Part shown: positions 1 through 12,610 of the stretch, piece by piece
Numbering within the stretch: position 1 is the first letter of the stretch
Layout: each line of letters starts with the position of its first letter
Source: Combretum micranthum
Lineage: Eukaryota; Streptophyta; Magnoliopsida; Myrtales; Combretaceae
Reading direction: 5' to 3'
Assembly: GCA_024138025.1 (NCBI GenBank)
Contig: JAMXBD010000114.1
Location: forward strand, 1,488,001 to 1,552,000
Length of the DNA stretch: 64,000 bases
The notes under the pieces: generated by a model
Databases searched by the model: none
The model's input: only the letters and a program-made list of their open reading frames with translations
What the model was told of the DNA's origin: nothing
Made by a program: the position numbers and the translations under genes

Positions 1-126
1 TTACTTCATGTATTAAATTGATCAATTTCAAAGTTTCTAAGGTACGAAATTGATTAATTTCAAAGTTGTGGTACATAATTACATATTTTGCAAAAATTCA
101 GGTACTATTTATAACATTATCCCTTT
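1..126. repeat. Partial palindromic AT-rich repeat (half of a hairpin element)
   Basis: Short units of the type 'AAATTGATCAATTTCAAAGTT' alternate with GGTAC-containing links. The same phrases occur in both arms of the complete hairpin at 51767-52070. Only one arm is in the window, so the element is cut by the window edge or truncated. No coding content was seen. Confidence 0.5.
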
Positions 127-1189
127 CATCGATGGTATTTTAGCTATCAATGTGAAACTTATTGTTATTCTGACTTTCAAAAAGAGGAAATTAAAAGCAA
201 GGGAACTGATGCAATAAGAGTTGATTCAATATAGAAATAGTCCATTTTCTTCTCTTGTTTTGTTAGTTAAGAAGAAAGACGGGGCATGGCATTTTTGCAT
301 GGATTATCGGACTCTTAATCGAGCTACTATCAAAGATGGGTTTCATATCCCTACCATTGATGAGCTATTAGATGAATTACATGGATTTACTATCTTTTCA
401 AAGCTTCATTTTAGGGTTAGCTCCCATTAAATATGTATGGCACCTGAGGATGTGGAGAAAACAACATTTTGAACACATCAAGAGCATTATGATTTCTCGT
501 TATGCCATTTGGATTAAGTAATGTGCATGAAACTTTTCAAGTAATAATGAATCAGATTTTCTAACCTTACTTACGTAAGTTTGTCACAATTTTTTTTATG
601 ACACTCTTATATATAGTAAGTCATTGAAGTTATTTAACACATCTAGACAAAGTGGTATCCATTCTTGCTAAATACACATTGTTTCTTAAAAAGTCTAAAT
701 GTGCATTTAGCTAAGACTCTATTGAGTATTTAAGAATGTGATAACGGTGGATGGAGTTAAACCAAAACTGTCTACCATAGAGGTGGTTCAGTCTTAGCCT
801 ATACCATCATTAGTGAAGCAATTGGAGCTTTCTTAGGTTTATTAGGTTATTATAGGCATTTTATTAAAAGCTACGCATCCATAGCTAGTCCTCTTATAGA
901 CTTATTGAAGAAAGATGGCTTTTAATGAATAAATGAGGCATCTTAAGCCTTTAATACTTTGAAATTGGCACTAGTTACAGGATCTATACTATCCTTACCA
1001 GACTTTAATAAACAATTTATGGTGGAATCTAATGCTTCAAGTTTAGGTATTGGTGTTGTCTTGTTATAAGATAATAAACCAATTGCTTATTTTAGTTGTT
1101 AAATGCCTGAGCATTTGCTTAGGGTTTCAACATATGTTATAGAGTTGTATGCAATTGTGGAAGCAATCCAGTAATGATGGTAATATTTA
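127..1189 (+). pseudogene. Ty3/gypsy reverse transcriptase-RNase H fragment, decayed
   Basis: This is a broken piece of a gypsy pol gene. Positions 221-427 encode an RT palm start with [19 protein letters not shown] and [13 protein letters not shown]. These match the RT of the chromodomain gypsy element at 31640-31810 closely in order and wording. Decayed pieces continue to about 1170: an RLS-like motif (GYYRHFIKSY), then PLIDLLKKDGF, LPDFNKQF, and the RNase H phrases ELYAIVEAI and YLG. Several frameshifts and stops interrupt it, and the catalytic YxDD box is not recognisable. No LTRs, integrase or gag flank it, so it is an old truncated copy related to the 29237-34813 family. It ends where the MITE at 1190 begins. 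No function is expected. Confidence 0.85.
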
Positions 1190-1400
1190 GGGTCTGTTTG
1201 GATTGTCGGATTTTTAAATGTATCATATTTGTATTTTTTTTTATATTTATAACTTATTTATATCTCATATGTACCATATTTGTTTGGTCTATTTATGAGT
1301 AAAGTTGTTAATTTTTCATGGGTATCTGTTTCTTAACAAACATCTGTTTGAAAATGATAAAAATATGATGTCAAAATATTAGAATATAATACAAATATAA
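1190..1400 (+). mobile_element. Tourist-like MITE copy (family 1), right end unclear
   Basis: The left terminus GGGTCTGTTTGGATTGTC is the exact reverse complement of the right terminus of the complete copy at 37406-37635. It directly follows TTA, the usual target of PIF/Harbinger MITEs. The AT-rich body shares the 'TTTCTTAACAAA' and 'GTTAATTTTTCATG' type blocks seen in other copies. The right terminal repeat has decayed, so the end is an estimate. It sits at the broken end of the gypsy fragment, which implies insertion into that already resident copy. Confidence 0.6.
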
Positions 1401-2439
1401 TTGTCAAATATATTAGATTTGGGATGCTTTTAAGTAAATTTAGTATAATTAGTTATAAAACACCATCAAGGTGCTATAGATATGAAGTCTACTAATTTGC
1501 TTTTATTTTGACTTGTTATATATTTTGTAAATAAATATTTATATAAATTAATAAAAAATAAAAACAAAATCATGGTCAAAATGCATTATCATAAAATTTC
1601 TCACTCAATACTTCCAAATTCAATAGAGAGTCAATTGAACAAAAGGATAGAATTGTTGAGTTGTATGCTAGATTTACTAAACGAAACACAGTTAGTGAAG
1701 CATTGGAATCTCTAACACTCAAGTTAGAGTGTATCCCAAATGATAAAGATAAAAAAGTATATGTATATGAGAATAACATATTTATTTCCAAAGTGCACAA
1801 GCGACAGGAAAAGAAAATGCAAGCAGCCATAATGAATCGGTACAGGTCGTGTTTGGGCCCAATGAATAACGCGTTACACATAATAGGTTAGACTAGATTG
1901 GGAAGCCATGTTTTATAATTGATCATCAATAAGTACCATTTTATTTATTACTGTCTATGATTATTTTTAAAGGACAAAAGAGTCAAATTGGTTAAATTAT
2001 TGATTTTTCTTTGGATAATGTATCATACTTTGAAATTTAAAAGTTTCGATTCCACACCATCTTTTCTTTTTCTCTTTTCAATCAAAAACTTATTTTTATT
2101 AGATTTTATAAATAACTATTTGAACTTTATATTTATATAATTAGCTAACTAGTTCATCTAGCTATTTTGAAAAAGATCGAAATACTAAATTTATACTCTT
2201 AAAGTGGCCAATCAATGGCTTAAATGACAATTTAGGTATCAAATGTTAAATTTATTTTATTATTTCCTATAGGCTAAAAAAACTTAAAAATAAATTATGG
2301 TTAGAGTCGTGTTATCCTAATCCTGTTTTGTTTCCTAAACAATCAACCCAAAAAACGCAAAACCCATGTATATAAAAGTAACACAAAAAAGAAATTAAAA
2401 AAAAAAAAAGTAAATATAGTTAGAACCTAGATGAAGACG
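1401..2439. other. Intergenic, no gene recognised
   Basis: AT-rich non-coding DNA. One 76-codon open frame (1661-1891, +), rich in K/R/E, has no recognisable family and no flanking splice or promoter signals. It could be a coding relic or chance. Nothing else is supported. Confidence 0.4.
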
Positions 2440-2825
2440 AGTCATAAACAATGTGTTTGGGAAGACAGAAATAGGCGGAAAAGGAAGGAAGTTAGCGAAT
2501 GGTGATGAAAAGAAAATAAAAGAAATCAAGGAAAATCCATGGAAACGGAGTCACTTTCATTTCTATCCGAAATTGGAAAACCAAGAGAAAACATAATAAA
2601 CTTACAAAAATACTCTCAAATATAAAAAATAAAATTAAAAAATATATGATATTTTAATCAATTTATCTTAATATTTCATTTCATTTCCACCCATTTCTAT
2701 TGAAACAATCCAAATATAAAAATATAACATTTATTTCCTTTTATCTCTTTTCTTTTCATCAGGTTTTCATTTCTTTGTGTTTTTTTCGCACACTATATTA
2801 GATTGCCAAACATAGTATAAGAAAA
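2440..2825. mobile_element. Possible MITE upstream of the ORMDL gene
   Basis: The segment is bounded by an AATGTGTTTGGGAAG-like left end and a right end (GATTGCCAAACATAG) whose reverse complement is similar (CTATGTTTGGCAATC). The body is AT-rich. A stretch at 50930-51375 has similar wording, including a reverse-complement ACATTGTGTTTAAC end. Target duplications are not clear, so this remains tentative. Confidence 0.3.
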
Positions 2826-3002
2826 GCACCGACCATTTTCGAAACTCAAATCAATTTCTATTTGATTGACGCCATTTTATTGAGGTAGAAAGAGAAGCAA
2901 TCACCACCGTAAGCATCATCATCACCATCATCCTCGTCAATCTGAGAATTAGGTTTGAAATCGAATCGAAGTAGAAATCAGAAGAAAGAGGAAGATAGAG
3001 AG
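2826..3002 (+). promoter_or_regulatory. Probable 5' UTR / proximal promoter of the ORMDL gene
   Basis: This is leader-like sequence before the ATG at 3003. It is less AT-rich than its surroundings and contains CATCATCATCACCATCATCC-type runs and a purine-rich GAAGAAAGAGGAAGATAGAGAG just before the start. The frame stays open upstream of the ATG but has no in-frame ATG, which supports 3003 as the start. No convincing TATA box was identified. Confidence 0.4.
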
Positions 3003-6000
3003 ATGTACGTAAAAGCGGTGCCACCGACGGATCTGAATCGGAACACCGAGTGGTTCACGTATCCCGGTGTCTGGACCATCTACATACTTATCCTCTTCGT
3101 TTCATGGCTCTCCGTACTCTCTCTCCTCGGTTGCTCTCCCGGAATGGCTTGGACCGTCGTCCATCTATCTCATTTCTTCGTCAGTGTTCCTTTTCCCTCT
3201 CTCCTCTCTCACATCAAAATCTCGTTTTGATTATGAATTGTCGGTGTTGGAATCGTTAGTTTTTGGATAAATTTGAATTTTTTTAGGGTTTTTCGTATGG
3301 TTTCTTTGTCGTAACCGTGTATATATCCTAATTGGTTAATACTCGTATATGCTAGAAGACCATGTGTATTTGTTTATTTGTTTGTATATTTTGATTTGTT
3401 TTGTCTTTTTCTTGATGAATTTATCTGAAAAAATGGAATGATAAGAGCAAAGGGTGTTCATGCCTGGAGGCACATGTATTTCCGTTTCGGGGTGCCAAAA
3501 GATATTGAAATTATTGTATAATTAAGCTACACTTGAATTTGATTGAAGTTTCAGGGATTGGCAGTTTTACTTTTGTGCGGTAGTGCCCAGTAGTAGTGGA
3601 GCGGGCTAAGAACACATAGGGTCTGTGGAAATGGAGACTCCTATTTCTCTTTAGTAATATGTTAGTCAAGGTCCTTATAGATGAGTGGTGCAGAACCAAT
3701 CTTCCAACAGGATTGATCTGGGCTTAATTTCCTGTTCTCTCAAAGGTCATAGCAGATAGTAATTGGTGCACACACACACATGGTATGGTCATAAGTTTCA
3801 GTTGAATAGCTATAGGTTGGGTTGCAGTGGTGCAGCGTGGTGATTATGAGTATTGGTAATTGAATAGTTTAATAGTGATTTGTGGTGTTAGATGTTGCTG
3901 CAGGGACTATTGATGTTGGTGGAAATGTTGCTATGATGATGGGGGGGTCATGTTTTCAGGTGAAAGTTTTGATAGGGTAGTGTGGTGTTAGTAAGTTGCG
4001 AGGATGGTGGCTATCTGATAATGGAGTAAGGTAGCAGTGAGGAGTGGTGGATAGTAGGGTTGGTTAGCAACTGTCCGATATATCCATGGCGGTGAAAACA
4101 TCTTTTATTATAGCCTGTTTTCTTGGTCAATATCATAGTGTGATCATATGACTAAGGTGATGCTGGAGACAGCGATGGTACCCATGGTGACATTTTGGGA
4201 AAATGATGATTGGGTCATGATGGAAGTTGGTGGTTGAAGTTAGGCAGGGGAAGCGATTGTCCAGGAGTGCTTTTGGCGGTTGGTGATAGTTAAATAGGGG
4301 AAAAATGGTGGCGGTGGTGCTTCTAATAGACACGCAGGTGTGCTGTTAGATTTATTAGTAGTTCAAACTATTATTTTCTTTTTTTTTAGTTGAAACTTGC
4401 TAGGACAACGAATGACAACAAAGAGAAAAAAAGTAGCTAATTCAACTCAGCTCTGTGAACATACAAAATTAGAATGATGCCAAATATTGTTAAACATTAA
4501 TTTGGTGGTGTATGCTTTTGTGATATTGCATTGGCTAAAGTCACCAAGTGTAAACAGTGGTTGATGGTGGTGGTTATCGTTGATGTACTTATAGATGCAT
4601 GCTTTTACTCATTAAAGTATAAGGTGTATTTTCCTTTTGTTTTATAGTTTGTCAAATACATGTTTTATGGAGAAATCCTGTAAAGATCATTTAAAACCCA
4701 TAAATTTTAGTCATCTGGCAATATAACATTGTTTACAAATGTGAAATAGGTGATTCTAACGGTTCAAGTGGTTTTTTCTTGGTTTTTCTTCTCTCTCTCT
4801 CTTTTTATTTTTAATTTTCTCCCACTAAGCTAGTTCAAATTACCATAAAAATAAAATTTTGCTTTTATAACATGCAGTATAACTTTGTTTACAATGTCAA
4901 TGATTTAGGTTTCTCGTGTTTTCCATAGAACACACCATAATTACCAAAAATGAAACTATGTAAATATAACTAATTTTAGAGTTTACAAATTGAAAAAGGT
5001 TTGTTTGACCATCTTTGCCAGCAACGATTGTTGCAGTTATCGATCATAGGACCTCAGGTATATACCTTCAAGCAGTAACTTATGAATTTCATTTCTTTCG
5101 AGGCTCCATTGACTAGTTATTTTTTCTTTAAAGTTTTAGCAACTACCTGCAACTGTCGCTTTGCTTCTATGTTTTGCATAATGGTGATGTTCCTCGAAAT
5201 TCTTCTCATTTTATAGGGTTTTGTACCTTGTTCTTTTCCCCCTGTCTTCTTAAGCTGTAGATTTTGCTTGATGATGAAGATGCATTTGTGCTTGGGAGGA
5301 CTACTGATTGTTGTATGTCATTATATCTTTCTGTTAAGTACATTTGCTTCATGGAAAACATTTTCTGAGTTTAGAGGAGAATTTATACATGATCAATTAA
5401 TTTCTTTTCCATTAAATGAATATTTCATCATAAATGATGAAAATGATATTCGTTTTTCAAAATTGGAATTTATTTTCCCCCACTACTTCTTAATTTTCCA
5501 TGCTAAGATTTATATCACCATCTGCCATCATCCACCACCATCTCATCTTGCTATCTTCTGCTACTAGCTGAATAAGTTAACATACCATCGAGTATTACTA
5601 TAATGCACATCAGTTTCAATTATTAGAAGACAATATTCAATGTTAAAGAGCAAACAGAAAACATTTTAAAAACATAGACACCTTTAATTTCTATCAGGAA
5701 ATTGCCTTTGTCTTTCTTAAGGATCATCATATTTGGCAGCATTCATACTGTTTTGGTTTACAAGTCAAGTTGTTGTGCGGTTCTATCCAATTTAAATGTT
5801 GAAACTTCAAGCATATATTTCTTTATGGAAGAAATAGTTAGGCCATGGTCAGCTGTACTATATTGACTTTGATTTCTATTGTGTTGTGTTTATTATGTTT
5901 TTGAAGAAATAGTTAAGCTGTTGTCGGTATATAATTTGCTATTGCATACTGGCCTATTTTTAGGTTTTTCTCGCTGACTTGCTACTTACTGGCGACAACT

Positions 6001-6053
6001 CAAAGTTCTGGTCATGCTTTTTAAATCATTTAGATTTCATTGATAAACACGAG

Positions 6054-6098
<45 letters not shown>

Positions 6099-7248
6099 TA
6101 TTATGGTGGTGGTGGTGGTGGTGGTAATAGTAGTATTAGAAGTCTTATATGCATAAGTTCCAACCATGCTCTTCTCTAGTTGAGATGAAGACCATCTTTC
6201 ATAGTTATCCTTGGCTGGCAGTTGTATAGCTAGCTGCAGGTTTTATTTATTGTGCTTCTTCATGCCAAGAACCCATCCTCTGATCTTTGAAATGAGGGCT
6301 TCTGGTCTTGTCAATGCTTTTGTTGCCCTGGTTTATATCCTGATTATTCCTGTGGTTGATAGTAGCATAGGCCTTTGCTGTGTTCAGTCACTTTGATTAG
6401 CTTTATATGATCGATATCACATTGTTGATGGTTCTATATATAGTGTCTGATATTACTGGACCATGGCCTTCATTGTTTGTCTGTGACTTTGATTTATTTT
6501 CAGTGTTATAGGGAGTTCACTTTTATTGAAGCTTTGAATTAGGATGTGGTTCCTCATGTTCTGATCCTTTGTTATTTCGCTGCTGGCTGTGATGTGATTT
6601 GCTACCAGAAATAAGTAAAATTTTATCTGTGAAATTGTCATTAACCTGGGTATTACTGCCTTAAAAACTGGAGGTCATTGTTTTGTACCTGAACACCTTC
6701 CTCTTAAAACAAATTTTATGCTCAAATCAAGCTTTTCTGCCATCCAGGTAACTTATCATTTCTTTCACTGGAAGAAAGGAACACCTTTCTCTGATGACCA
6801 AGGAATTTATAATGCTTTGACGTGGTGGGAGCAAGTTGACAATGGAAAGCAACTTACGCGGAATAGGAAGTTCCTAACTGTGGTCCCTGTTGTGCTGTGA
6901 GTACTCTGTTCACTGCATCTGCCCTTTTCCATACATGGTCCAGCACTTCATACATCAACATCAATGCACCCCGGCCCATTATTGTCAAGAGAATTACGCA
7001 CTAAAATTTTTTTTTGACTCACACGTTTATATATCAGCTTGAAATCCTTCCGTCCGTTTTAGTTAAGAATTCAACAAATTAGGCTCTTATCTTTCAACTG
7101 ATACCGCAGGTACTTGATAGCTTCCCATACAACAGACTATAAAAATCCTATGCTCTTCTTCAACACACTGGCAGTATTTGTCCTGGTGGTTGCAAAGTTC
7201 CCACACATGCACAAAGTTCGTATTTTTGGAATCAATGCTGATCATTGA
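3003..7248 (+). CDS. ORMDL: ORMDL/ORM1-like sphingolipid-biosynthesis regulator (3 exons)
   Basis: Coding exons are 3003-3179, 6748-6896 and 7110-7248 (465 nt, 154 residues plus TGA). Introns start GT and end AG, with phases 0 and 2. The start is the ATG opening MYVKAVPPTDLNRN, the near-invariant N terminus of plant ORM proteins. Hydrophobic segments lie at about residues 22-42, 47-62, 101-115 and 122-139. Family landmarks include GCSPGMAWTVVHL, HWKKGTPFSDDQGIYN, TWWEQVDNG, LTRNRKFLT and the terminal KVRIFGIN. ORMDL proteins are known to sit in the ER membrane, bind serine palmitoyltransferase (LCB1/LCB2) and restrain sphingoid-base synthesis. That role is inferred here from the family. No internal stop or frameshift was seen and the length is typical. 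The gene is flanked by repeats, with no neighbour in a shared unit. Confidence 0.95.
3180..6747 (+). other. Intron 1 of the ORMDL gene (3.57 kb) with microsatellites
   Basis: Donor GTCAGT follows codon 59, and the acceptor CCATCCAG precedes the VTYHFF codons. The intron holds a (CA)n run at 6059-6094 followed by a (TGG)n run at about 6104-6125, and G/T-rich 'ATGGTGG' wording at 3840-4330. Small open frames inside it (for example 5268-5567 and 5979-6179, the latter crossing the CA repeat) look like chance. It is long for a plant intron, but I could not identify an inserted transposon with clear ends. Confidence 0.8.
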
Positions 7249-7660
7249 TTTCAGACGATTGACTCGGGATTGAGGATTGATAAACGTTTTTCCTTTTTTC
7301 CAATGTTGCTGTTGTCTTAACTGCAGAAATGTTGGAACTGAGAGAAGTAAAAAATTTCCTTTTAAGTAAATGAAAATTTCATGTATTTGTGTTTTTGCAT
7401 ATATAGGGAAGAAAAAGAAAGTTTCAATTCTTGGTTTTTGGCCAAGAGCGAAGACGCTAGCTTATTTTGCTGGCCCTTTGTTGGCTTTGATATTATCGTT
7501 TGCCTTCAATCACCGGATATAGTCCATCTTGGAAAGTGAAAATAGGGCACTTTTACTTTGTTCCTGATTGACGTTTTAGTGGCTATCTGTTCTGTATTAA
7601 GAAATTTATCAGCGAGACAATGAACGTTGGATTCGAATTCGAATAAAGATCCAATTTTCC
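7249..7660 (+). other. Probable 3' UTR of the ORMDL gene with poly(A) signal
   Basis: Sequence after the TGA at 7246-7248. A canonical AATAAA at 7642-7647 lies about 400 nt downstream and is the best poly(A) signal candidate. No other gene signal was seen. The extent is inferred. Confidence 0.4.
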
Positions 7661-9271
7661 TATGATTGAAATAGAAATTAATATTACGCCAGGTTCCCTT
7701 CGTGGTATTGTTACAATATCTTTAAACCGAGTTGACCTGACATGCTTATAGGATAGTGGCATGCAGGGTATAATTGAACCAAATTGGTTTACAAATTATT
7801 CAAGTTTGGTTCAATTGTTTTTCCTAATTTGATTTATGAGTAGTTGATGTGAGTAGTTTATTGATTTGAACTTGAGCTTTGTAAGATTCAACTCAACTAG
7901 CATGCTAATTAATCGAGTTCGAGTTAAGTATAAATGTTAATTTAATTCAAGTCAACATTAAATATTAATATTATATAATTGAGTCATAGTTTGAGTTTAT
8001 GCAATCTTTCGCTAGTTCTAATATGATAGAAGTTGCATATAGATGATCTGGGTTGGACTGGAGATAATTTCATAAGGGTTGAATATGGATGATCTCGATC
8101 GGATTGGACTGGAAAGGAAAGAGTTATGAGTTAGCAAAATAGAACACAATTAGTTATATGTTGGGTTAGAGGCTGCTTTGATGTGTAAGTCGGCAAGCAC
8201 ATTGATTCGAGACTAGAATATGAGTGTAAAGCTAGTTCAAGAGACATTATCATTTTCATTGATAATCATTTTTAGTTGGATGAAGCTGGTGGATGAATCA
8301 CTATGAAATCATGGGAGAGTGACTGGTTGAGGATGGTTATGTGGATATGGGATGAACGCACTGATCCGCATTTACACGTATTAAGCCAGTTGAGGAGAGC
8401 ATATCAAGAGATGTCGAGTGCAATGTCGACCAAGCAATGGGGGACTCAATTAGTATGTTGAGTTCAGGCGATATGTGTCTTGGTGAGGCTTTAAGCTATT
8501 GCTGGCGCAGATCGAGACTTAGCTTAGTAAGTGCACCAAACATGCTAATGAGCTGGACTTGGCTTGTAAGGCCCATCTTCTAGATCGAACCATCAACACA
8601 ATCTATCTTGAATTGCTCTCAAGCTTTAAATTTTATATTAGAACAATCTCGAACTCATATGAAGCCAAAGTGATATGATTTTTAGTTTTATTACTTATAA
8701 TACAATGATTGTCTATTTTAATCACTTAAAATTTTGATATCACGGTAATACTTTAATTTAATCACTTTTAGTAAGTTCAATCTTTTACTTGAATATGATT
8801 TTAAATATTGGTCTTCTCACTTGTGATTTCTCCACTATCAATTACAATACAGGGAAATAGGATTCTTTTGTGTCATACCCAAAAGATATTAAATTTATTT
8901 TGCACGAAATATAACAATTTAGTGTTTGCTTGTCTTGCCTACATTTAGCTTAACTTTCACTCTTAATTACCAAATACCCACTAAAAGGTTCTAATGCTGT
9001 CCAGTAGTTGAAGGTAAAATTAATTTTATGTAAAGTGTATTCTAATGATAAAAGTAAGAAGTTATCTTATAACATGAAATATAAACAGCATAAATGTGCT
9101 AAGCAATTTCTTTTTATATATATTTTTATAATAGTATTTTATAATTTTTCTTAGCACCTATGTGACGGGTGCTTTGTCTACAATGTTATCTGTTATCTAC
9201 ATCCAGTACAACATAAAAGGGGGAATCAGGTGGTTGTGTTGCCGATGGCATCGGGCATCTGGATACTTTAT
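7661..9271. other. Intergenic, nothing recognised
   Basis: No open frame over 60 codons with recognisable content, no terminal repeats found and no RNA gene seen. Between about 8030 and 8600 the base composition is more balanced than the surrounding DNA, which may mark an old unrecognised transposon or gene relic. Confidence 0.4.
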
Positions 9272-9640
9272 ATTATATTACTAAAATCCGCGTGCACGAA
9301 TCGAACTCATGTCTATTATTGGAAACTTCCTGAATTTTGTTATCATGTGATCGTAAAAAGTGCTTTCATGTCTCCTAATTTTACGAAATAATATTATACA
9401 AATACAAATTATATAATTTAAAATTTTTAAATACCTCCATAAGATTACATATTATATTACTAAAATCTGTGTACACGAATTAAACTCATATCTATTTATG
9501 GGAAGCTTCCTAAATTTTGTTATCATGTGGTCAAAAAGTGCTTTCATGTCTACTAATCTTACAAACATAATCTTATATAAATACAACTTATATAATTTAA
9601 ATTTTTTGAATACCTTCATAAAATTACATTATAGTACAAG
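9272..9640. repeat. Two-copy tandem duplication, 179-bp period
   Basis: The block starting ATTATATTACTAAAATC at 9272 recurs at 9451, and the two copies run in parallel through CACGAATT/CGAACTCAT, TTTTGTTATCATGTG, AAAAAGTGCTTTCATGTCT and TTATATAATTTAAA. Copies differ by scattered substitutions and small indels. The 310 bp after it (to 9950) hold nothing recognisable. Confidence 0.8.
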
Positions 9641-9950
9641 CGGCATATGTAGAAAGACAAATCGCATGTTTAATATGTAATATACGTATATATAATTTTA
9701 CAATGATATTGATGTAATTATTTTTCTTGGTAGATTAGGGTGTGAACTTTTTGAGTAATAATTTGGTGTAAAGTTCAAATTTTTCTTTTCACTTTATTCA
9801 ATGCAAATTAGATGGATTGGAAAATTCTATGGATGAAATATAAGTATAGGCAAGTTCTGTCTAGGCAAAACAAATGAAAAAAAAATTAAAGGAAAGTGTT
9901 TAAATATTTAATACTTTATAGTCCTATGATATACACTAATACATATATAT

Positions 9951-12605
9951 TGTCACGCCCTAAATTAGTTCAAGACGCGTTCAGTTTGTCATATATAACG
10001 CTGAAGCATTATACGCTAAGGCTAGCCTAGTATATAGTTTATTATGATCGTTGTTAAGTAAATTTTGGATTCTAAAATCATTAATTAATTTATGGAAGCA
10101 ACTAAAAATTTGTAGTGGAAATAAATTTTCATAACATTTTTCCAAATAGGCTACTCTAGAAGTAGACCAATAAATATACATAACAGTATCATACCACAAG
10201 GTATTTTAAAATAAAGAGTTTCAAGTATCTCAAAATACAAACAATGGGCTTACAAATAGGCCTTCATTAAAATATAAGTTTGATGGTAAAGTTTATAAAA
10301 TAGAAATAAGATAATGATCCTGTGGATCCTAATCACCCCACTCGTCAAGAAATTCCTCAAAGTCCGTGCCATACCCCATGTAGTCATAAGTATCATCATC
10401 ACCTGAAAAAGAATTGAATGAGTCAAGGCCTAGTACGACAGCAACATAAGTACACACGAATGGACACACACACCTATTCTAAATGCAATGCAACAATTAA
10501 CAGTTTATATATTGAAATTAAAGTGCATCAAATAACAATGGAGCACTCACATTCCGGCAATACGCTAGTAACTTAAGGATCTTGAGTAGCAACAACTCTC
10601 AAGGAGTTGATATAGATAGCTCGAATACCTATATCTCCTATCTTTACAAGTAATAGCCTCGTTTATGGGTCACAATCGTTACATATTTCTATCTATATTA
10701 GTTCATTATGATTAGGCAGAGTAATAGGGCACATATATTAAACTACTTAATACAACTTCTTTCTAATATGAATAGATATTACCCGCTACCGTTCCCCCTA
10801 TCAGCTTCCCATCGAACTACCTATAGTGGTCTAAGAGCCTAACTACCATATTGGCACCGCCTAGCAAGGTTGCCACCTTCGGACCAAGTGTCCAAAATGG
10901 TCACACATAAGCAGCAAGCAATTATTAAGCCAACTTTAAGTATTTAGGATGCCTATCTTAGTAAGCAATATACAAGTCACTGTGTACTTGATACAAAATC
11001 TGTGTTCTAAACAAATAGAAGATAGACCAAGAGTTAAAACAAGGGGCAGACTCCTAATAGATATTTGTTCAAAAGATTGATTCATATAAGCATTTATATC
11101 GATTATTGATTTATATTAAACTCATGTAAAATATTCATGTTTCTAGTGAATATTCATTTATAACAACATATTCACCTTATTATTCATAGTCTATCTTAAG
11201 CTGATTACAAATTAATACGGTCTTATAGGAGTTCACTAATTTGAGTAATAATTAAGTGTAAATTGTCGGTTTTTGAAGAATTTACTAAGCCAATATTAGT
11301 TAATAAGTCTACATTAACTTTATTTGGCCAAGTTGGATAGAATTAATTAGTCAAGTCTACTAAACTCATTTTATGGTAATTAGGTCATTAAATAATATTT
11401 TAAATAATATATCATATCTTAAATCTAATAAACTTTTACTAAGTATAATAACTCATTTAAATTATACTTGTTTTATTTATATAATTTATAATCTATTTTT
11501 ACATATAAATATGTTAAAGAATTTAAGCTAGTTTCCTGTTATATTCATATTATGTTAAAATGCCATATTTATTCTTATTTTATTAAATAAAGTCCTAAAA
11601 TCAAATTAATTAATTATTTATCTTAAAAATCATATTTTAATATGTGAAAATATTATTTACATTTATTTTATATTTATTTGATTAGAACCTATTTACCATA
11701 AATTTTAATATTTCATTTCCTGTAGGAAACTATTATGCACCAAAACTTTAATAAATCGGTTCACTATTTAAACATGGGTTCTTAAGTTCAAATTTTTATA
11801 TACACTTCCTAACGCATATATTTACATGTTTACAAGTTCATTTTTCTTAAACTAATTAGTTAATTAAGGTGTTATTTTCAATAAACTCATTCTGTTTGGA
11901 AATAGGACACTAATAATGATGATCGATCAGTTCAGGCTAGTTTGACCATCAAGATGATCGGTTCTTGGCCGGTTCATGATAGATTTGTAAAGTAGATACC
12001 CATATCTACTGTTCTGACAAGGTTTCGATGTCATAGAAGGTGATTTGGCAGTCGGTCTGGCATCCAATATTAATGCCACAATAACGATGCTAGAGCTGCC
12101 GGATTTGTTTTATGATTTTTCAAATTTCCTTTGTTTAACCCAGCTCCTAACCTATTTTAATCATCTAAAATATGTTTATTCTTTGTTATTTCATCTAGTT
12201 CATACATAGATTTATATTTTATAATTAAAATCACAAATCATGATTCAAATTATCATCATCTACACTAATTTCACAATTTCTAACATATAAGCAATACATC
12301 CATACTTGCATATATATATATATATATATATATAGTTGATAATTTCATTTCAATAAGACACATCAATCTTAACATAATCATACATATATACACATATTTA
12401 AGCACATCCAGACACACACACACAATAATATCACTAAATCAACAACTATTATAGCATATGTATATACACGTGCACATATTGGTTTTCATGCATACATATA
12501 CATATATTAATCAACACTTAAAATCTAAGTTAACATTTAGTGATATTCATGAATATATATGGCATTAACATAATTTAAACATACAAATTATAATTACTTA
12601 CTTAA
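9951..12605 (-). mobile_element. Left part of a large LTR-like repeat in minus orientation
   Basis: The block opens TGTCACGCCC. Its complement GGGCGTGACA is a common 3' end of plant gypsy LTRs that precede a TGGTATCAGAGC primer site. No primer-binding complement lies to the left of 9951, which suggests a solo or truncated LTR. No coding frames occur in it. The repeat appears to resume after the copia insertion at 17534. A (TA)n run lies at 12311-12334. Identity as an LTR is an inference. Confidence 0.35.
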
Positions 12606-12610
12606 ATTAG
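12606..12610. repeat. 5-bp target-site duplication (left copy), ATTAG
   Basis: ATTAG directly abuts the left LTR start at 12611 and is repeated at 17529-17533 directly after the right LTR, if the LTR is taken to end in TA. Confidence 0.75.

Noticed and set aside
2955..3002. N-terminal extension of the ORMDL protein upstream of ATG 3003
   Set aside because: The frame is open but has no ATG, and conserved plant ORM proteins start at MYVKAVPPTDLNRN. The upstream frame is 5' UTR.
5979..6179. 66-codon frame with (TH)n and poly-glycine
   Set aside because: It reads through the CA and TGG microsatellites in ORMDL intron 1, so it is low-complexity translation and not a gene.
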